A model generated the notes under the pieces. It ran no database searches and was not told the origin of the DNA. It saw only the letters and a list, made by a program, of their open reading frames with translations. DNA of 64,000 bases from an uncultured Kiritimatiellota bacterium (GTDB lineage: Bacteria; Verrucomicrobiota; Kiritimatiellia; RFP12; UBA1067), in assembly GCA_934635045.1 (NCBI GenBank), contig CAKTZA010000008.1, positions 19,189 to 83,188 on the forward strand, read 5' to 3'. The position numbers and the translations under genes are program-made. Shown in pieces: positions 7,616-15,405 of this stretch (position 1 is the stretch's first letter; every line of letters begins with the position of its first letter).

Positions 7616-9429
7616 CGAAACTCGACGAGAAATGGAAACTCACGCGGGAGACGGTCGGCAACGGCCGTCTCTCCGTAATCATGCCCCTCTACCGGCTCGC
7701 CGACGAGGCCGAGGGGAACCTGCGCGCCGTCGCCGAGCTCTTCGAGCGGCATGGCGTCGAGACGGAGCTTGTGCCCGTCGATGACGGCAGCGACGACGGC
7801 ACGGCCGAGATCCTGGCGCGCTTCAGCCTCGCGGGATTTGCGCACGTCACGCTGAAGCCGGTCGTCTGCCGTCGCAACGGCGGCAAGGGCGCCGCGCTCC
7901 GGGCCGGGTTCGAGGCGTCGACCGGGCGGTACGTGATGCTCCTCGACGGCGACCTCGACATCCAGCCGCAGCAGACGCCGCAGTTCTTCGAGCAGCTGGT
8001 CATGAAGGCGGCGGACGTCGTCGTCGGCTCCAAGCGCCATCCGCGCTCCGTCGTGCAGTACCCGTGGCACCGACGCATCCTGAGCGCCTGCTATTTCATG
8101 TTCGTGCGTTTCGCGTTCGGGCTGAAGATCACCGACACGCAGACGGGCATGAAGCTCTTCCGGCGCGACGTCCTCGGCGCGGCGCTGGAGCGGATGCTCG
8201 TGAAGACGTACGCCTTCGACCTCGAACTGCTCGCCATCGCCGCGCAGCGGGGCGCGAAGATCGTCGAAGCGCCCGTCGTCATCAAGTTCGGCAACAAGTT
8301 CGGCGCGCTTTCGGGTGAGACCGTCTGCCGGATGGCGAAGGACACGCTGGCCGTCTTCTACCGGCTTCGGGTCCTCGACTACTATTCGAAGTGCCTCGTG
8401 CCGAAGAGGCTCGACCGCGATCCGCTCGTCACGGTCGTGATCGCCTGTCCGCAGCCGAGCTGGATGCTCGACGAGTGCCTTGCGGCGATCAGGGGCCAGA
8501 GCTATGCGAACTGGGAGGTCATCGTCCTGCCCGACGAACGGCCCGCTGGCGCGGCGGCGACCGACGACGCACGCATCCGCTACCTCCCGACGGGCAAGGT
8601 GCGCCCGGCCGAGAAGCGCAACCTCGGCATCCGCGCGGCGAGGGGCGAGATCGTCGCGTTCATCGACGACGACGCCTACCCCGACGCCCACTGGATCGAA
8701 TACGCCGTGAAGTACTTCGGCGAATGCGACATCGGCGCGGTGGGCGGCCCCGGCGTGACGCCGCCCGATGACCGATGGCTGGCCGCGCTCGGCGGCCGCG
8801 TCTACGACAGCTTCCTCGTCTCCGGCAACTACAACTACCGCTATCGCGCGGGCGGCGTGCGGAAGGACGTCGAGGACTATCCGAGCTGCAACCTCTTTGT
8901 GCGGAAGGACGTTCTCGACCGGATCGGCGGCTACCGCACGGACTTCTGGCCAGGCGAGGACACGCTGCTTTGCAAGGACATCCTCGACAGCTGGAAGCGC
9001 ATCGTCTACGATCCGTGGGTGATCGTCTACCACCATCGGCGGCCGCTCTTCCTGCCGCACCTCCGGCAGCTGGGCCGCTACGGCTTTCACCGGGGCTACT
9101 TCTGCAAGCGGTTCCCGTCGAACTCGCGGCGGCTCTCCTACTTCATTCCGACGCTCTTCGACGGCTATCTCGTCGGGCTTGCGCTGGTTGCGGGCGGCAC
9201 GGCGGCGGGGGGCCTCCCCGCGTCCGCGCTTGCCGTGTGCGGCGCGCCGCTGGCGCTCTACTTCGCCTTGGTGGCGGTCTCGTCGTTCAGCCTGCGGCCG
9301 GGCGACTGGGCGCTGACGGCGCTCGGCATCGTCGCGAGCCACGTCTGGTACGGCATCCAGTTCCTGCGCGGCCTGTGCGCCGACCATGCGCCGTGCGAAT
9401 ACATCGGCAAGGACCATGCCCGCACATGA
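7612..9429 (+). CDS. Membrane protein with two fused GT2 glycosyltransferase domains
   Basis: 605 residues, two tandem GT-A folds and a membrane tail. Domain 1 (about 20-245) is dolichol-phosphate-mannosyltransferase-like: SVIMPLYRLADEAEGNL, VDDGSDDGT, RNGGKGAALRAGF and the metal-binding DGDLD. Domain 2 (about 262-500) is a second GT2 domain: VTVVIACPQPSWMLDECL, EKRNLGIRAARGEIVAFIDDD, and further on a GEDTLLCKD-type acceptor segment. Two or three hydrophobic helices (about 510-590) anchor the C-terminus. It probably transfers sugars to lipid or surface glycans at the cytoplasmic face; the substrate cannot be told. The GTG start at 7612 overlaps the rplI stop. Confidence 0.82.
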   Translation: MTKLDEKWKLTRETVGNGRLSVIMPLYRLADEAEGNLRAVAELFERHGVETELVPVDDGSDDGTAEILARFSLAGFAHVTLKPVVCRRNGGKGAALRAGFEASTGRYVMLLDGDLDIQPQQTPQFFEQLVMKAADVVVGSKRHPRSVVQYPWHRRILSACYFMFVRFAFGLKITDTQTGMKLFRRDVLGAALERMLVKTYAFDLELLAIAAQRGAKIVEAPVVIKFGNKFGALSGETVCRMAKDTLAVFYRLRVLDYYSKCLVPKRLDRDPLVTVVIACPQPSWMLDECLAAIRGQSYANWEVIVLPDERPAGAAATDDARIRYLPTGKVRPAEKRNLGIRAARGEIVAFIDDDAYPDAHWIEYAVKYFGECDIGAVGGPGVTPPDDRWLAALGGRVYDSFLVSGNYNYRYRAGGVRKDVEDYPSCNLFVRKDVLDRIGGYRTDFWPGEDTLLCKDILDSWKRIVYDPWVIVYHHRRPLFLPHLRQLGRYGFHRGYFCKRFPSNSRRLSYFIPTLFDGYLVGLALVAGGTAAGGLPASALAVCGAPLALYFALVAVSSFSLRPGDWALTALGIVASHVWYGIQFLRGLCADHAPCEYIGKDHART

Positions 9430-9497
9430 AAGGACGTCCCTGCCCGAAGCCAGTTGTCCCCTGTCCTCAATCGAATTCAGAAAGGTAATCTGTTGAA

Positions 9498-10106
9498 ATG
9501 CGTGAACTCCTTTGGATTGTTGCGGCCTATCTCGTCGGCGGAATCCCGTTCGGCTACCTGATCGGACGCCTGCGCGGCGTGGACGTGCGGACGGTCGGCT
9601 CGAAGAACATCGGCGCGACGAACGTCTTCCGCACGGTCGGCAAGAAATGGGGGCTTCTCGCGTTCGCGTGCGATGTCCTGAAGGGGCTTCTGCCGACGCT
9701 CGCGGCGAAGGCGTACGGCGGCCCGGCGCTTTGGGTCGGCGTCGCGTGCGTCGTCGGCCACATGCTCACGCCCTACATGAGGTTCAAGGGCGGCAAGGGC
9801 GTGGCGACGGCGTTCGGCATGTTGATCGGCCTCATTCCCGGACTGGTCGGCGCGGCGTTCGCGCTTTTCGCGGTCGTCTTCGCCTGCTCGCACTACATTT
9901 CGCTCGGCAGTTGCTCGGCGGCCGCGTTCCTCGCGGTCGCGATCTGGTTTCCGGTGCTTGGCGCGGAGGGCGCGGCGAACCTGCCGCAGTGCGTACTCGT
10001 CACGCTGATTGCGCTCTTCGTCATCTGGAAGCACCGCGCGAACATTGTCCGCCTCGTGCGGGGCTCCGAGAACAAGATCTTCCTTTTCGGGAAAAGGGAA
10101 CGGTAG
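9498..10106 (+). CDS. plsY: Acyl-phosphate:glycerol-3-phosphate acyltransferase
   Basis: PlsY transfers an acyl group from acyl-phosphate to glycerol-3-phosphate at the inner membrane, starting phospholipid synthesis. All three active loops are visible: loop 1 GSKNIGATNVFRTVGKKWG (about residues 35-53), loop 2 VVGHMLTPYMRFKGGKGVATAFG (about 85-107) and loop 3 near VTLIALFVIWKHRANIVRL. Five to six hydrophobic segments; 202 residues is normal. It starts at ATG 9498 in a short intergenic gap and precedes a peptide-binding protein gene. Confidence 0.94.
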   Translation: MRELLWIVAAYLVGGIPFGYLIGRLRGVDVRTVGSKNIGATNVFRTVGKKWGLLAFACDVLKGLLPTLAAKAYGGPALWVGVACVVGHMLTPYMRFKGGKGVATAFGMLIGLIPGLVGAAFALFAVVFACSHYISLGSCSAAAFLAVAIWFPVLGAEGAANLPQCVLVTLIALFVIWKHRANIVRLVRGSENKIFLFGKRER

Positions 10107-10137
10107 GGTCGGCCTTGCTCCCGGCTGGACGCGCGCC

Positions 10138-11643
10138 ATGAATCTGTTCGCAGTCTCGTTCTTCGCCTTGGCGGCGACGTTCACGCGTCCGATGGAGCGT
10201 GTCTCGTCGCTGGATCCCGCCCAGTCGCGTTCGCTCTATGACGCGCATGCCATCGGGCTCCTCTACGAGATGCCGCTCGCGATCGACTACAAGGCGCGGC
10301 CCTATCGCCTGGTGCCCGGCTTCTGCGAATTGCCCGACGTCTCGGCGGACGGCCTTGTCTATACCTTTCGCGTGGCGCATTCGACGGGAGCGTTGACGGC
10401 GTTTGACGTCGTGCGGTCGCTGGAACGGTTGCGCGATCCGAACGCCGTCTCGCCGAACGGCTGGATCCTGAAGGACGTCGCGACGATTGCCGCGCCCGAT
10501 GCGCAGACGGTCGTCATCACGCTGAAGCGGCGCTGCCATTTCTTCCCGTGGCTCCTGTCGGTGCCGGCGACCGCTGTGCGCGGCCCGCAGGGTGAGGGGA
10601 CAGGCCCCTACACGCTCACGCGCTGGCGGAAGAACCACGAGATGGTGTTTGAGAGAAGAGGGAACGGGGAAGAGGGAATGGGGAACGGGGAACAGGGAAT
10701 GGGGTTTGATGTCGTCCGCTATTTGGTGGTTGACGACGTGTCGACGCAGTGGCTCATGTTCCTGAAGGGCGAGATCGATTTTCTCGGCGAGATCTCGCGC
10801 GACAACTGGGATTCGATTGTCGGCGCGGACGGACGGCTGGATCCGGCACTGTCGGCGCAGGGCGTGAAGCTGCATTCGATTGCCGCGCTTGACGTGCTGT
10901 ACGTCGGCATCAACATGCGCGATCCTGTGCTGGGGCCGAACCGCAAGCTGCGGCAGGCGCTGAACGCGGCGTTCGATTCCGCCGCTTGGGAGAAGTTCTA
11001 CAACGGACGCATCCAGCGCGGCGACGGACCCGTGCCGCCAGGCGTCGAGGGACGGCTGGAGACGCCGTTTCCCTACGCTTTCGACCTCGGCAAGGCGCGG
11101 CGACTCATGGTCGAGGCGGGCTATCCGGGCGGCATCGACCCGCAGACGGGGCGGCGGCTCGTGCTGACGCTTTCGATTGGACGCGCCTCGCAGGAGAGCC
11201 GCGAGGCGGCCGAGCTGATGGCGGCGTTCTACGAGCGGATTGGCGTGAAGCTCGAATGTGACTTCAAGACGTGGGACGCCTTCCTCAAGGCGACGGGCGA
11301 AGGGCGCGTCCAGATGTTTCGCATGGGCTGGGTCGGCGACTATCCCGACGCGCAGAACTTCCTGCAGCTCTTCTACTCGAAGAACCTCGCGCCGGGGCCG
11401 AACCGCGCGGCCTACGTCAACGCGGCGTTCGACCGCGCCTACGAGGCCGCGCTGGCCGCGCCGACGGCCGCCGAGCGGAACGCGCACTGGGCGAAATGCC
11501 AGGAGATTGTCCGTGAGGACTGCCCGTGGATTTTCACGCACTACAACCGGGCGTATTCGCTGACGCGCCCGAACGTCGGCAACTACGTGCCGACCGATTT
11601 TCCATACGGAGTTGAACAGTACTATGAAAACGTTGTACCTTGA
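10138..11643 (+). CDS. Extracellular solute-binding protein, family 5 (oligopeptide type), with inserted repeat
   Basis: Probable secreted or periplasmic binding component of a peptide ABC transporter; no permease or ATPase genes lie nearby. SBP_bac_5 features include the N-terminal LVPGFCELPDVSADGLVYTF region and a C-terminal QNFLQLFYSKN-type segment near SKNLAPGPNRAAY. The chosen start, ATG 10138, gives a signal-like N-terminus (MNLFAVSFFALAATF) and 501 residues; the frame is open upstream through plsY shadow sequence. At codons 172-189 a polypurine tract (10651-10704) adds a Gly/Glu/Met/Asn-rich stretch in frame, just before the conserved VVDDVSTQWLMFLKGEIDFLGE. A GGGGACAGGCCCC repeat copy lies shortly upstream (10596). 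Confidence 0.78.
   Translation: MNLFAVSFFALAATFTRPMERVSSLDPAQSRSLYDAHAIGLLYEMPLAIDYKARPYRLVPGFCELPDVSADGLVYTFRVAHSTGALTAFDVVRSLERLRDPNAVSPNGWILKDVATIAAPDAQTVVITLKRRCHFFPWLLSVPATAVRGPQGEGTGPYTLTRWRKNHEMVFERRGNGEEGMGNGEQGMGFDVVRYLVVDDVSTQWLMFLKGEIDFLGEISRDNWDSIVGADGRLDPALSAQGVKLHSIAALDVLYVGINMRDPVLGPNRKLRQALNAAFDSAAWEKFYNGRIQRGDGPVPPGVEGRLETPFPYAFDLGKARRLMVEAGYPGGIDPQTGRRLVLTLSIGRASQESREAAELMAAFYERIGVKLECDFKTWDAFLKATGEGRVQMFRMGWVGDYPDAQNFLQLFYSKNLAPGPNRAAYVNAAFDRAYEAALAAPTAAERNAHWAKCQEIVREDCPWIFTHYNRAYSLTRPNVGNYVPTDFPYGVEQYYENVVP
10596..10608 (+). repeat. Single GGGGACAGGCCCC palindrome copy in the solute-binding protein gene
   Basis: An isolated copy of the 13-bp palindrome found in clusters elsewhere in the window. 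Here it encodes part of EGTGPYTL, a family-typical segment, so it may be fixed by codon choice and not an insertion. Confidence 0.6.
10651..10704 (+). repeat. Polypurine GGGAAYGGGG repeat inserted in frame
   Basis: A run of GGGAA, GGGGAA and GGGAATGGGG units within the solute-binding protein gene. The only pyrimidines are a few C and T bases. It keeps the frame open and adds about 18 low-complexity residues at a point where family members have a loop. Its complement is TTCCC-rich, like the pyrimidine tracts at 49956 and 57637. Confidence 0.75.
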
Positions 11644-12217
11644 GCGTTCGACCGGATCTGTCCGCGACGGCAATTGGATCGCCTCGCTGGAACTCGACGG
11701 CGTCGAGCGGATTGTCGTGGGGACAGGCCCCGGCTCGTTCGCCGGCATCCGGGCGGCCCTTGCCTTTGCGCAGGGGTTCGCCTTGGGGCGTCCCTGCGAG
11801 GTCTTGGGGCTGCCGTCGCCCTGCGCAATCGCCGCCCAGCTGGGCGGAAAGGGGCCGCTCGCCGTCATTGGCGATGCGCGGCGCGGCAAGCTTTGGATTT
11901 CGCTATTTGACGGTTTTTCGCTTGTTCGCGACATTTTTCAAATCGATTCGGGCGTTTCTGTGGGGCCTGTCCCCACAATTTCGGGGTCTGTCCCCAGGGA
12001 TTTGTCTGAAGTTCTGGTGGGGTCTGTCCCCACGGATTGTCGGGTTGTGACGCCGGACGAGGCGCGCATCGGCGCGATGCTGAAGGCGGCGTTTGGTGCG
12101 CGCTACCTTGGGGGACAGACCCCGACGGCTGAAGGGCTGAGGGCTTTTGCCGAGGCGAATCCGTCGCTCCTGACGCCGGAGCCCCGGCCGATCTACCTGA
12201 ATCCGGCTGTCCGCTAA
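11624..12217 (+). CDS. tsaB: tRNA threonylcarbamoyladenosine biosynthesis protein TsaB, with repeat insertions
   Basis: TsaB is the scaffold partner of TsaD in making the t6A modification of tRNAs that read ANN codons. The ASKHA-fold motif VGTGPGSFAGIR sits at residues 32-43 and the second motif ALAFAQGFALG follows. From about residue 95 the sequence turns into a segment with repeated GPVP/GSVP peptides encoded by three GGGGYCTGTCCCC repeats (11962-12031), and a fourth copy in the other orientation (12111-12123) encodes GGQTP. The rest reads as a normal short TsaB of 197 residues. The start is ATG 11624, overlapping the previous gene by 20 nt; TTG 11612 is an alternative. Confidence 0.85.
   Translation: MKTLYLERSTGSVRDGNWIASLELDGVERIVVGTGPGSFAGIRAALAFAQGFALGRPCEVLGLPSPCAIAAQLGGKGPLAVIGDARRGKLWISLFDGFSLVRDIFQIDSGVSVGPVPTISGSVPRDLSEVLVGSVPTDCRVVTPDEARIGAMLKAAFGARYLGGQTPTAEGLRAFAEANPSLLTPEPRPIYLNPAVR
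11719..11731 (+). repeat. GGGGACAGGCCCC copy coinciding with the TsaB nucleotide-binding motif
   Basis: This copy encodes the universally conserved GTGPG of TsaB, so the amino acids are ancestral. Only the synonymous codon choice matches the repeat. Confidence 0.5.
11962..12031 (+). repeat. Three GGGGYCTGTCCCC palindromes inside tsaB
   Basis: Copies start at 11962 (GGGGCCTGTCCCC), 11983 (GGGGTCTGTCCCC) and 12019 (GGGGTCTGTCCCC), spaced 21 and 36 bp. All are in the same orientation and keep the tsaB frame open. A further copy in the opposite orientation, GGGGACAGACCCC, is at 12111-12123. Confidence 0.85.
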
Positions 12218-12219
12218 TT

Positions 12220-12228
12220 TGCTATAAT
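12220..12228 (+). promoter_or_regulatory. Extended -10 promoter of glnS
   Basis: TGCTATAAT, hexamer at 12223-12228. Only 11 nt separate the hexamer from the glnS ATG, so the transcript leader would be about 4-5 nt. No good -35 is visible. Confidence 0.7.
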
Positions 12229-12239
12229 ACGCACTACCT

Positions 12240-13958
12240 ATGAACGAATCAGACACGTCTCGTCACTTCCTCAGGCAGTGGATCGAAAAGGACGTCGCCG
12301 ACGGCAAGACCGGCGGCAAGGTCGTCACGCGCTTCCCGCCTGAGCCCAACGGCTACATCCACATCGGCCACGCGAAGGCCGTGTGCGTCGATTTCGGCAT
12401 GGCGCAGCTCTTCGGCGGCGAGTGCCACCTGCGGCTGGACGACACGAACCCGACGAAGGAGTCCGACGAGTACGCCGAGAACATCAAGCGCGACATCAAC
12501 TGGCTCGGCTTCCAGTGGAGCGGCCCCGGCGACGCGGGCGAGCCCGGCTTCTACAACGCCTCGAACATGTTCGACACGATGTTCGCGATCGCCGAGGAGC
12601 TGATCCGGCGCGGGCAGGCCTACTGCTGCAACCTGACGCAGGAGGAGTGGAAGGCGTATCGCGGCGTCCCGGAACGGCCGGGCACGCCCTCGCCCTCGCG
12701 CGACACCGACCCGGCGCGGAACCTCCGGATCTTCCACGAGATGCGCGACGGCAAGTACGCTGACGGCGAATGGTGCCTGCGCGCGAAGATCGACATGGCC
12801 TCGCCGAACATCCATTTCCGCGACCCGGTCCTCTACCGCATCCGCCACGTCGCGCACTACCACCTCGGCGACAAGTGGTGCGTCTACCCGATGTACGACT
12901 TTGCGCATCCGATCGAGGACGCGCTGGAGGGCGTCACGCACTCGATGTGCACGCTGGAGTTCGAGGTGCACCGTCCGCTCTACGACTGGGTCGTCGACCG
13001 CATGGACGAGCAGGGGCTTCTGCCGGTGCGCAACGGCGTCAAGATCCGCACGCAGCAGCGCGAGTTCGCGCGTCTCAACCTCACGTACACGGTGATGTCG
13101 AAGCGCCTCCTGCTCCAGATGGTGCAGGACGGGCGCGTCAACGGCTGGGACGACCCCCGCATGCCGACGGTGTGCGGGATGCGCCGGCGCGGCTACACGC
13201 CGGGGGCGATCCGCGAGTTCTGCGACCGCATCGGCGTCTCGAAGGTCGAGAGCGAGTCGGATCCCGCGCTCCTCGAATGGTGCGTGCGCGAGGAGCTGAA
13301 CCGGACGGCGACGCGCCGCATGGCCGTCCTCGATCCCGTGAAGGTCGTGATCGACAACTGGGAGCCGTCGGCGCGCCGCCTGGTCGAGTTGCCGAACAAT
13401 CCGACGGACGAGACGGCCGGGACGCGGCAGGTCGCGTTCGGAAGGGAGATCTGGATCGACCGTGCGGACTTCATGGAGGTGCCGGAGAAGAAGTTCTTCC
13501 GCATGGCGCCGGGGCAGGAGGTGCGTCTCCGGGGTGCCTGCATCTTCAGGTGCACGGACTGCGTCAAGGACGCGGACGGCGCGGTCGTCGAGATCCACGG
13601 CACGTGGGACGAGGCGTCGTGGGGCGGCAACGCGGCGGACGGCCGCAAGGTGAAGGGGACAATCCACTGGGTCGACTGCGCGACGGGCGTCAAGGCCGAA
13701 GTGCGCCTCTACGACCGCCTCTTCACGGAGAAGGATCCGCTGAAGGACGGCAGCGAGAACTTCCTGAAGTATCTCAACCCCGATTCGCTCAAGGTCGTGA
13801 CGGGCTACGTCGAGCCGGCGCTCGGCGCGGCGCAGGCGAACGAACACTTCCAGTTCGAGCGCACGGGCTACTTCATCGCGGATGCGGTGGACTCGAAGCC
13901 GGGCGCGCCCGTCTTCAACCGCACCTGCACGCTCAAGGACTCCTACAAGCCCGCGTAG
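12240..13958 (+). CDS. glnS: Glutaminyl-tRNA synthetase
   Basis: Class I synthetase charging tRNA-Gln directly, which implies this organism does not depend only on the transamidation route. HIGH motif at residues 41-44 (HIGHAKAV), RLDDTNP further on, and the KMSKS-equivalent VMSKR at 285-289. The C-terminal anticodon-binding beta-barrels are present (EIWIDRADFMEVPEKKFFRM and later). Length 572 is usual. The start is ATG 12240, very close to a TATAAT element, and no Shine-Dalgarno can fit, so the mRNA is probably leaderless. A short gap then leads to rarA. Confidence 0.96.
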   Translation: MNESDTSRHFLRQWIEKDVADGKTGGKVVTRFPPEPNGYIHIGHAKAVCVDFGMAQLFGGECHLRLDDTNPTKESDEYAENIKRDINWLGFQWSGPGDAGEPGFYNASNMFDTMFAIAEELIRRGQAYCCNLTQEEWKAYRGVPERPGTPSPSRDTDPARNLRIFHEMRDGKYADGEWCLRAKIDMASPNIHFRDPVLYRIRHVAHYHLGDKWCVYPMYDFAHPIEDALEGVTHSMCTLEFEVHRPLYDWVVDRMDEQGLLPVRNGVKIRTQQREFARLNLTYTVMSKRLLLQMVQDGRVNGWDDPRMPTVCGMRRRGYTPGAIREFCDRIGVSKVESESDPALLEWCVREELNRTATRRMAVLDPVKVVIDNWEPSARRLVELPNNPTDETAGTRQVAFGREIWIDRADFMEVPEKKFFRMAPGQEVRLRGACIFRCTDCVKDADGAVVEIHGTWDEASWGGNAADGRKVKGTIHWVDCATGVKAEVRLYDRLFTEKDPLKDGSENFLKYLNPDSLKVVTGYVEPALGAAQANEHFQFERTGYFIADAVDSKPGAPVFNRTCTLKDSYKPA

Positions 13959-13973
13959 GCGACGGAGGCGGCG

Positions 13974-15353
13974 ATGCGTCAGATGTCGCTGATCGAGGGG
14001 GCGTTGGCGGACGGCGAGAACGCCGCGCCGGAGCCGTTGGCCGCGCGGATGCGTCCGCGCGACCTGTCGGAGTTCGTCGGCCAGGAGCATCTGGTCGGCG
14101 AAGGCAAGCTGCTGCGGCAAATGATCGAGCGCGACCAGATTCCGTCGATGATCCTCTGGGGGCCGCCCGGCGTCGGCAAGACGACGCTCGCGAACGTGAT
14201 CGCGAACCTGACGAAGGCCGAGTTCGTCAACTACTCGGCCGTGACGAGCGGCATCAAGGAGATCAAGGAAATCATGGCGCGCGCCGAGTCTGGCCGCCGC
14301 GTCGGCATTCGCACCGTCCTCTTCGTGGACGAGATTCACCGCTTCAACAAGGCGCAGCAGGACGCCTTTCTGCCGTTCGTCGAGCAGGGCTCGATCATCC
14401 TCATTGGCGCGACGACGGAGAACCCGAGCTTCGAGGTCAACTCCGCGCTCCTTTCGCGGTGCAAGGTGTTCGTCCTGAAGGGGCTGACCGAAGACGACCT
14501 CGTGCGCCTCCTGCGCCGCGCGCTCACGTCTGAGCGCGGCTTCGGCAAGCTGGACGTGCAGGCGAGCGACGAGACGTTGCGCAAGATCGCGGTCTACGCG
14601 AACGGCGACGCGCGTCACGCGCTCGGCACGCTGGAGACGGCGGTCGCGAACGCGGCGTTCGGGGCGGACGGACGGCCCGCGATTACGGAGGACGTCCTCT
14701 CGCAGGTCGTGAGCCGCAAGGCGCTCCTCTACGACAAGAACGGCGAAGAGCACTACAACATCATTTCGGCCCTGCACAAGTCGATGCGCAACTCCGATCC
14801 GGACGCGGCGGTCTACTGGCTCGCGCGCATGCTGGAGGGCGGGGAGGATCCGCTCTACATCGCGCGGCGGTGCGTCCGCTTCGCGAGCGAGGACGTGGGG
14901 CTCGCCGACCCGAACGCGCTTCTGCTCGCGAACGCCGTCTGGGACGCCTGCCACAATCTCGGCGTGCCGGAATGCAGCGTGCACCTGACGCAGATTGTCG
15001 TCTACCTTGCGCTTGCCCCGAAGTCGAACGCGATGGAGGAGGCGTACAACCGGGCGGCGGCGGACGCGCAGAAGATGATGGCCGAGCCGGTGCCGCTGCA
15101 GATCCGCAATGCGCCGACGCGGCTCATGAAGAGCCTTGACTACGGCAAGGGCTACGTCTACGCGCACGACACGGACGAGAAGATCGCGCGGATGTCATGT
15201 CTGCCCGAGTCGCTGGAGGGGCGGCGCTACTACACGCCGACGGGGCTTGGCCGCGAGGCGAACCTGAAGGCGCGGTTGGAGGCCGTCCGCGCCTGGCGCG
15301 AGGGCCGCACGGACACGCCGCCGTTCGCCTCGCCCGCCTACGCGACGCGCTGA
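13974..15353 (+). CDS. rarA: Replication-associated recombination protein A (AAA+ ATPase)
   Basis: RarA/MgsA acts at stalled replication forks in the cytoplasm. Walker A GPPGVGKTT is at residues 63-71 and Walker B LFVDEIHRFN at about 119-128, with the family-specific RPRDLSEFVGQEHLVG N-terminus and IILIGATTENPSFEVNSALLSRC sensor region. The C-terminal MgsA domain includes NRAAADAQKMM and later GYVYAHD-type sequence (459 residues). ATG 13974 lies 15 nt after glnS. It ends 52 nt before the next gene, which has its own promoter. Confidence 0.95.
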   Translation: MRQMSLIEGALADGENAAPEPLAARMRPRDLSEFVGQEHLVGEGKLLRQMIERDQIPSMILWGPPGVGKTTLANVIANLTKAEFVNYSAVTSGIKEIKEIMARAESGRRVGIRTVLFVDEIHRFNKAQQDAFLPFVEQGSIILIGATTENPSFEVNSALLSRCKVFVLKGLTEDDLVRLLRRALTSERGFGKLDVQASDETLRKIAVYANGDARHALGTLETAVANAAFGADGRPAITEDVLSQVVSRKALLYDKNGEEHYNIISALHKSMRNSDPDAAVYWLARMLEGGEDPLYIARRCVRFASEDVGLADPNALLLANAVWDACHNLGVPECSVHLTQIVVYLALAPKSNAMEEAYNRAAADAQKMMAEPVPLQIRNAPTRLMKSLDYGKGYVYAHDTDEKIARMSCLPESLEGRRYYTPTGLGREANLKARLEAVRAWREGRTDTPPFASPAYATR

Positions 15354-15389
15354 CGGCGGCGGTCGCGGCGAAAACCGCATCCGCGTTTT

Positions 15390-15398
15390 TGCTATAAT
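15390..15398 (+). promoter_or_regulatory. Extended -10 promoter of the UxaE-like gene
   Basis: A T-run followed by TGCTATAAT, hexamer at 15393-15398. The ATG is 7 nt after the hexamer, giving an essentially leaderless transcript. Confidence 0.7.
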
Positions 15399-15405
15399 AT
15401 CCGCC

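Noticed and set aside
7528..9417. Long open frame on the minus strand opposite the glycosyltransferase (629 codons)
   Set aside because: High-GC shadow frame rich in Arg, Ala, Asp and Val with no domain signal, whereas the + strand frame has clear GT2 motifs.
12249..15167. Very long minus-strand frame opposite glnS and rarA (972 codons)
   Set aside because: It spans two well-supported + strand genes and has shadow-type composition, with no recognisable motifs.
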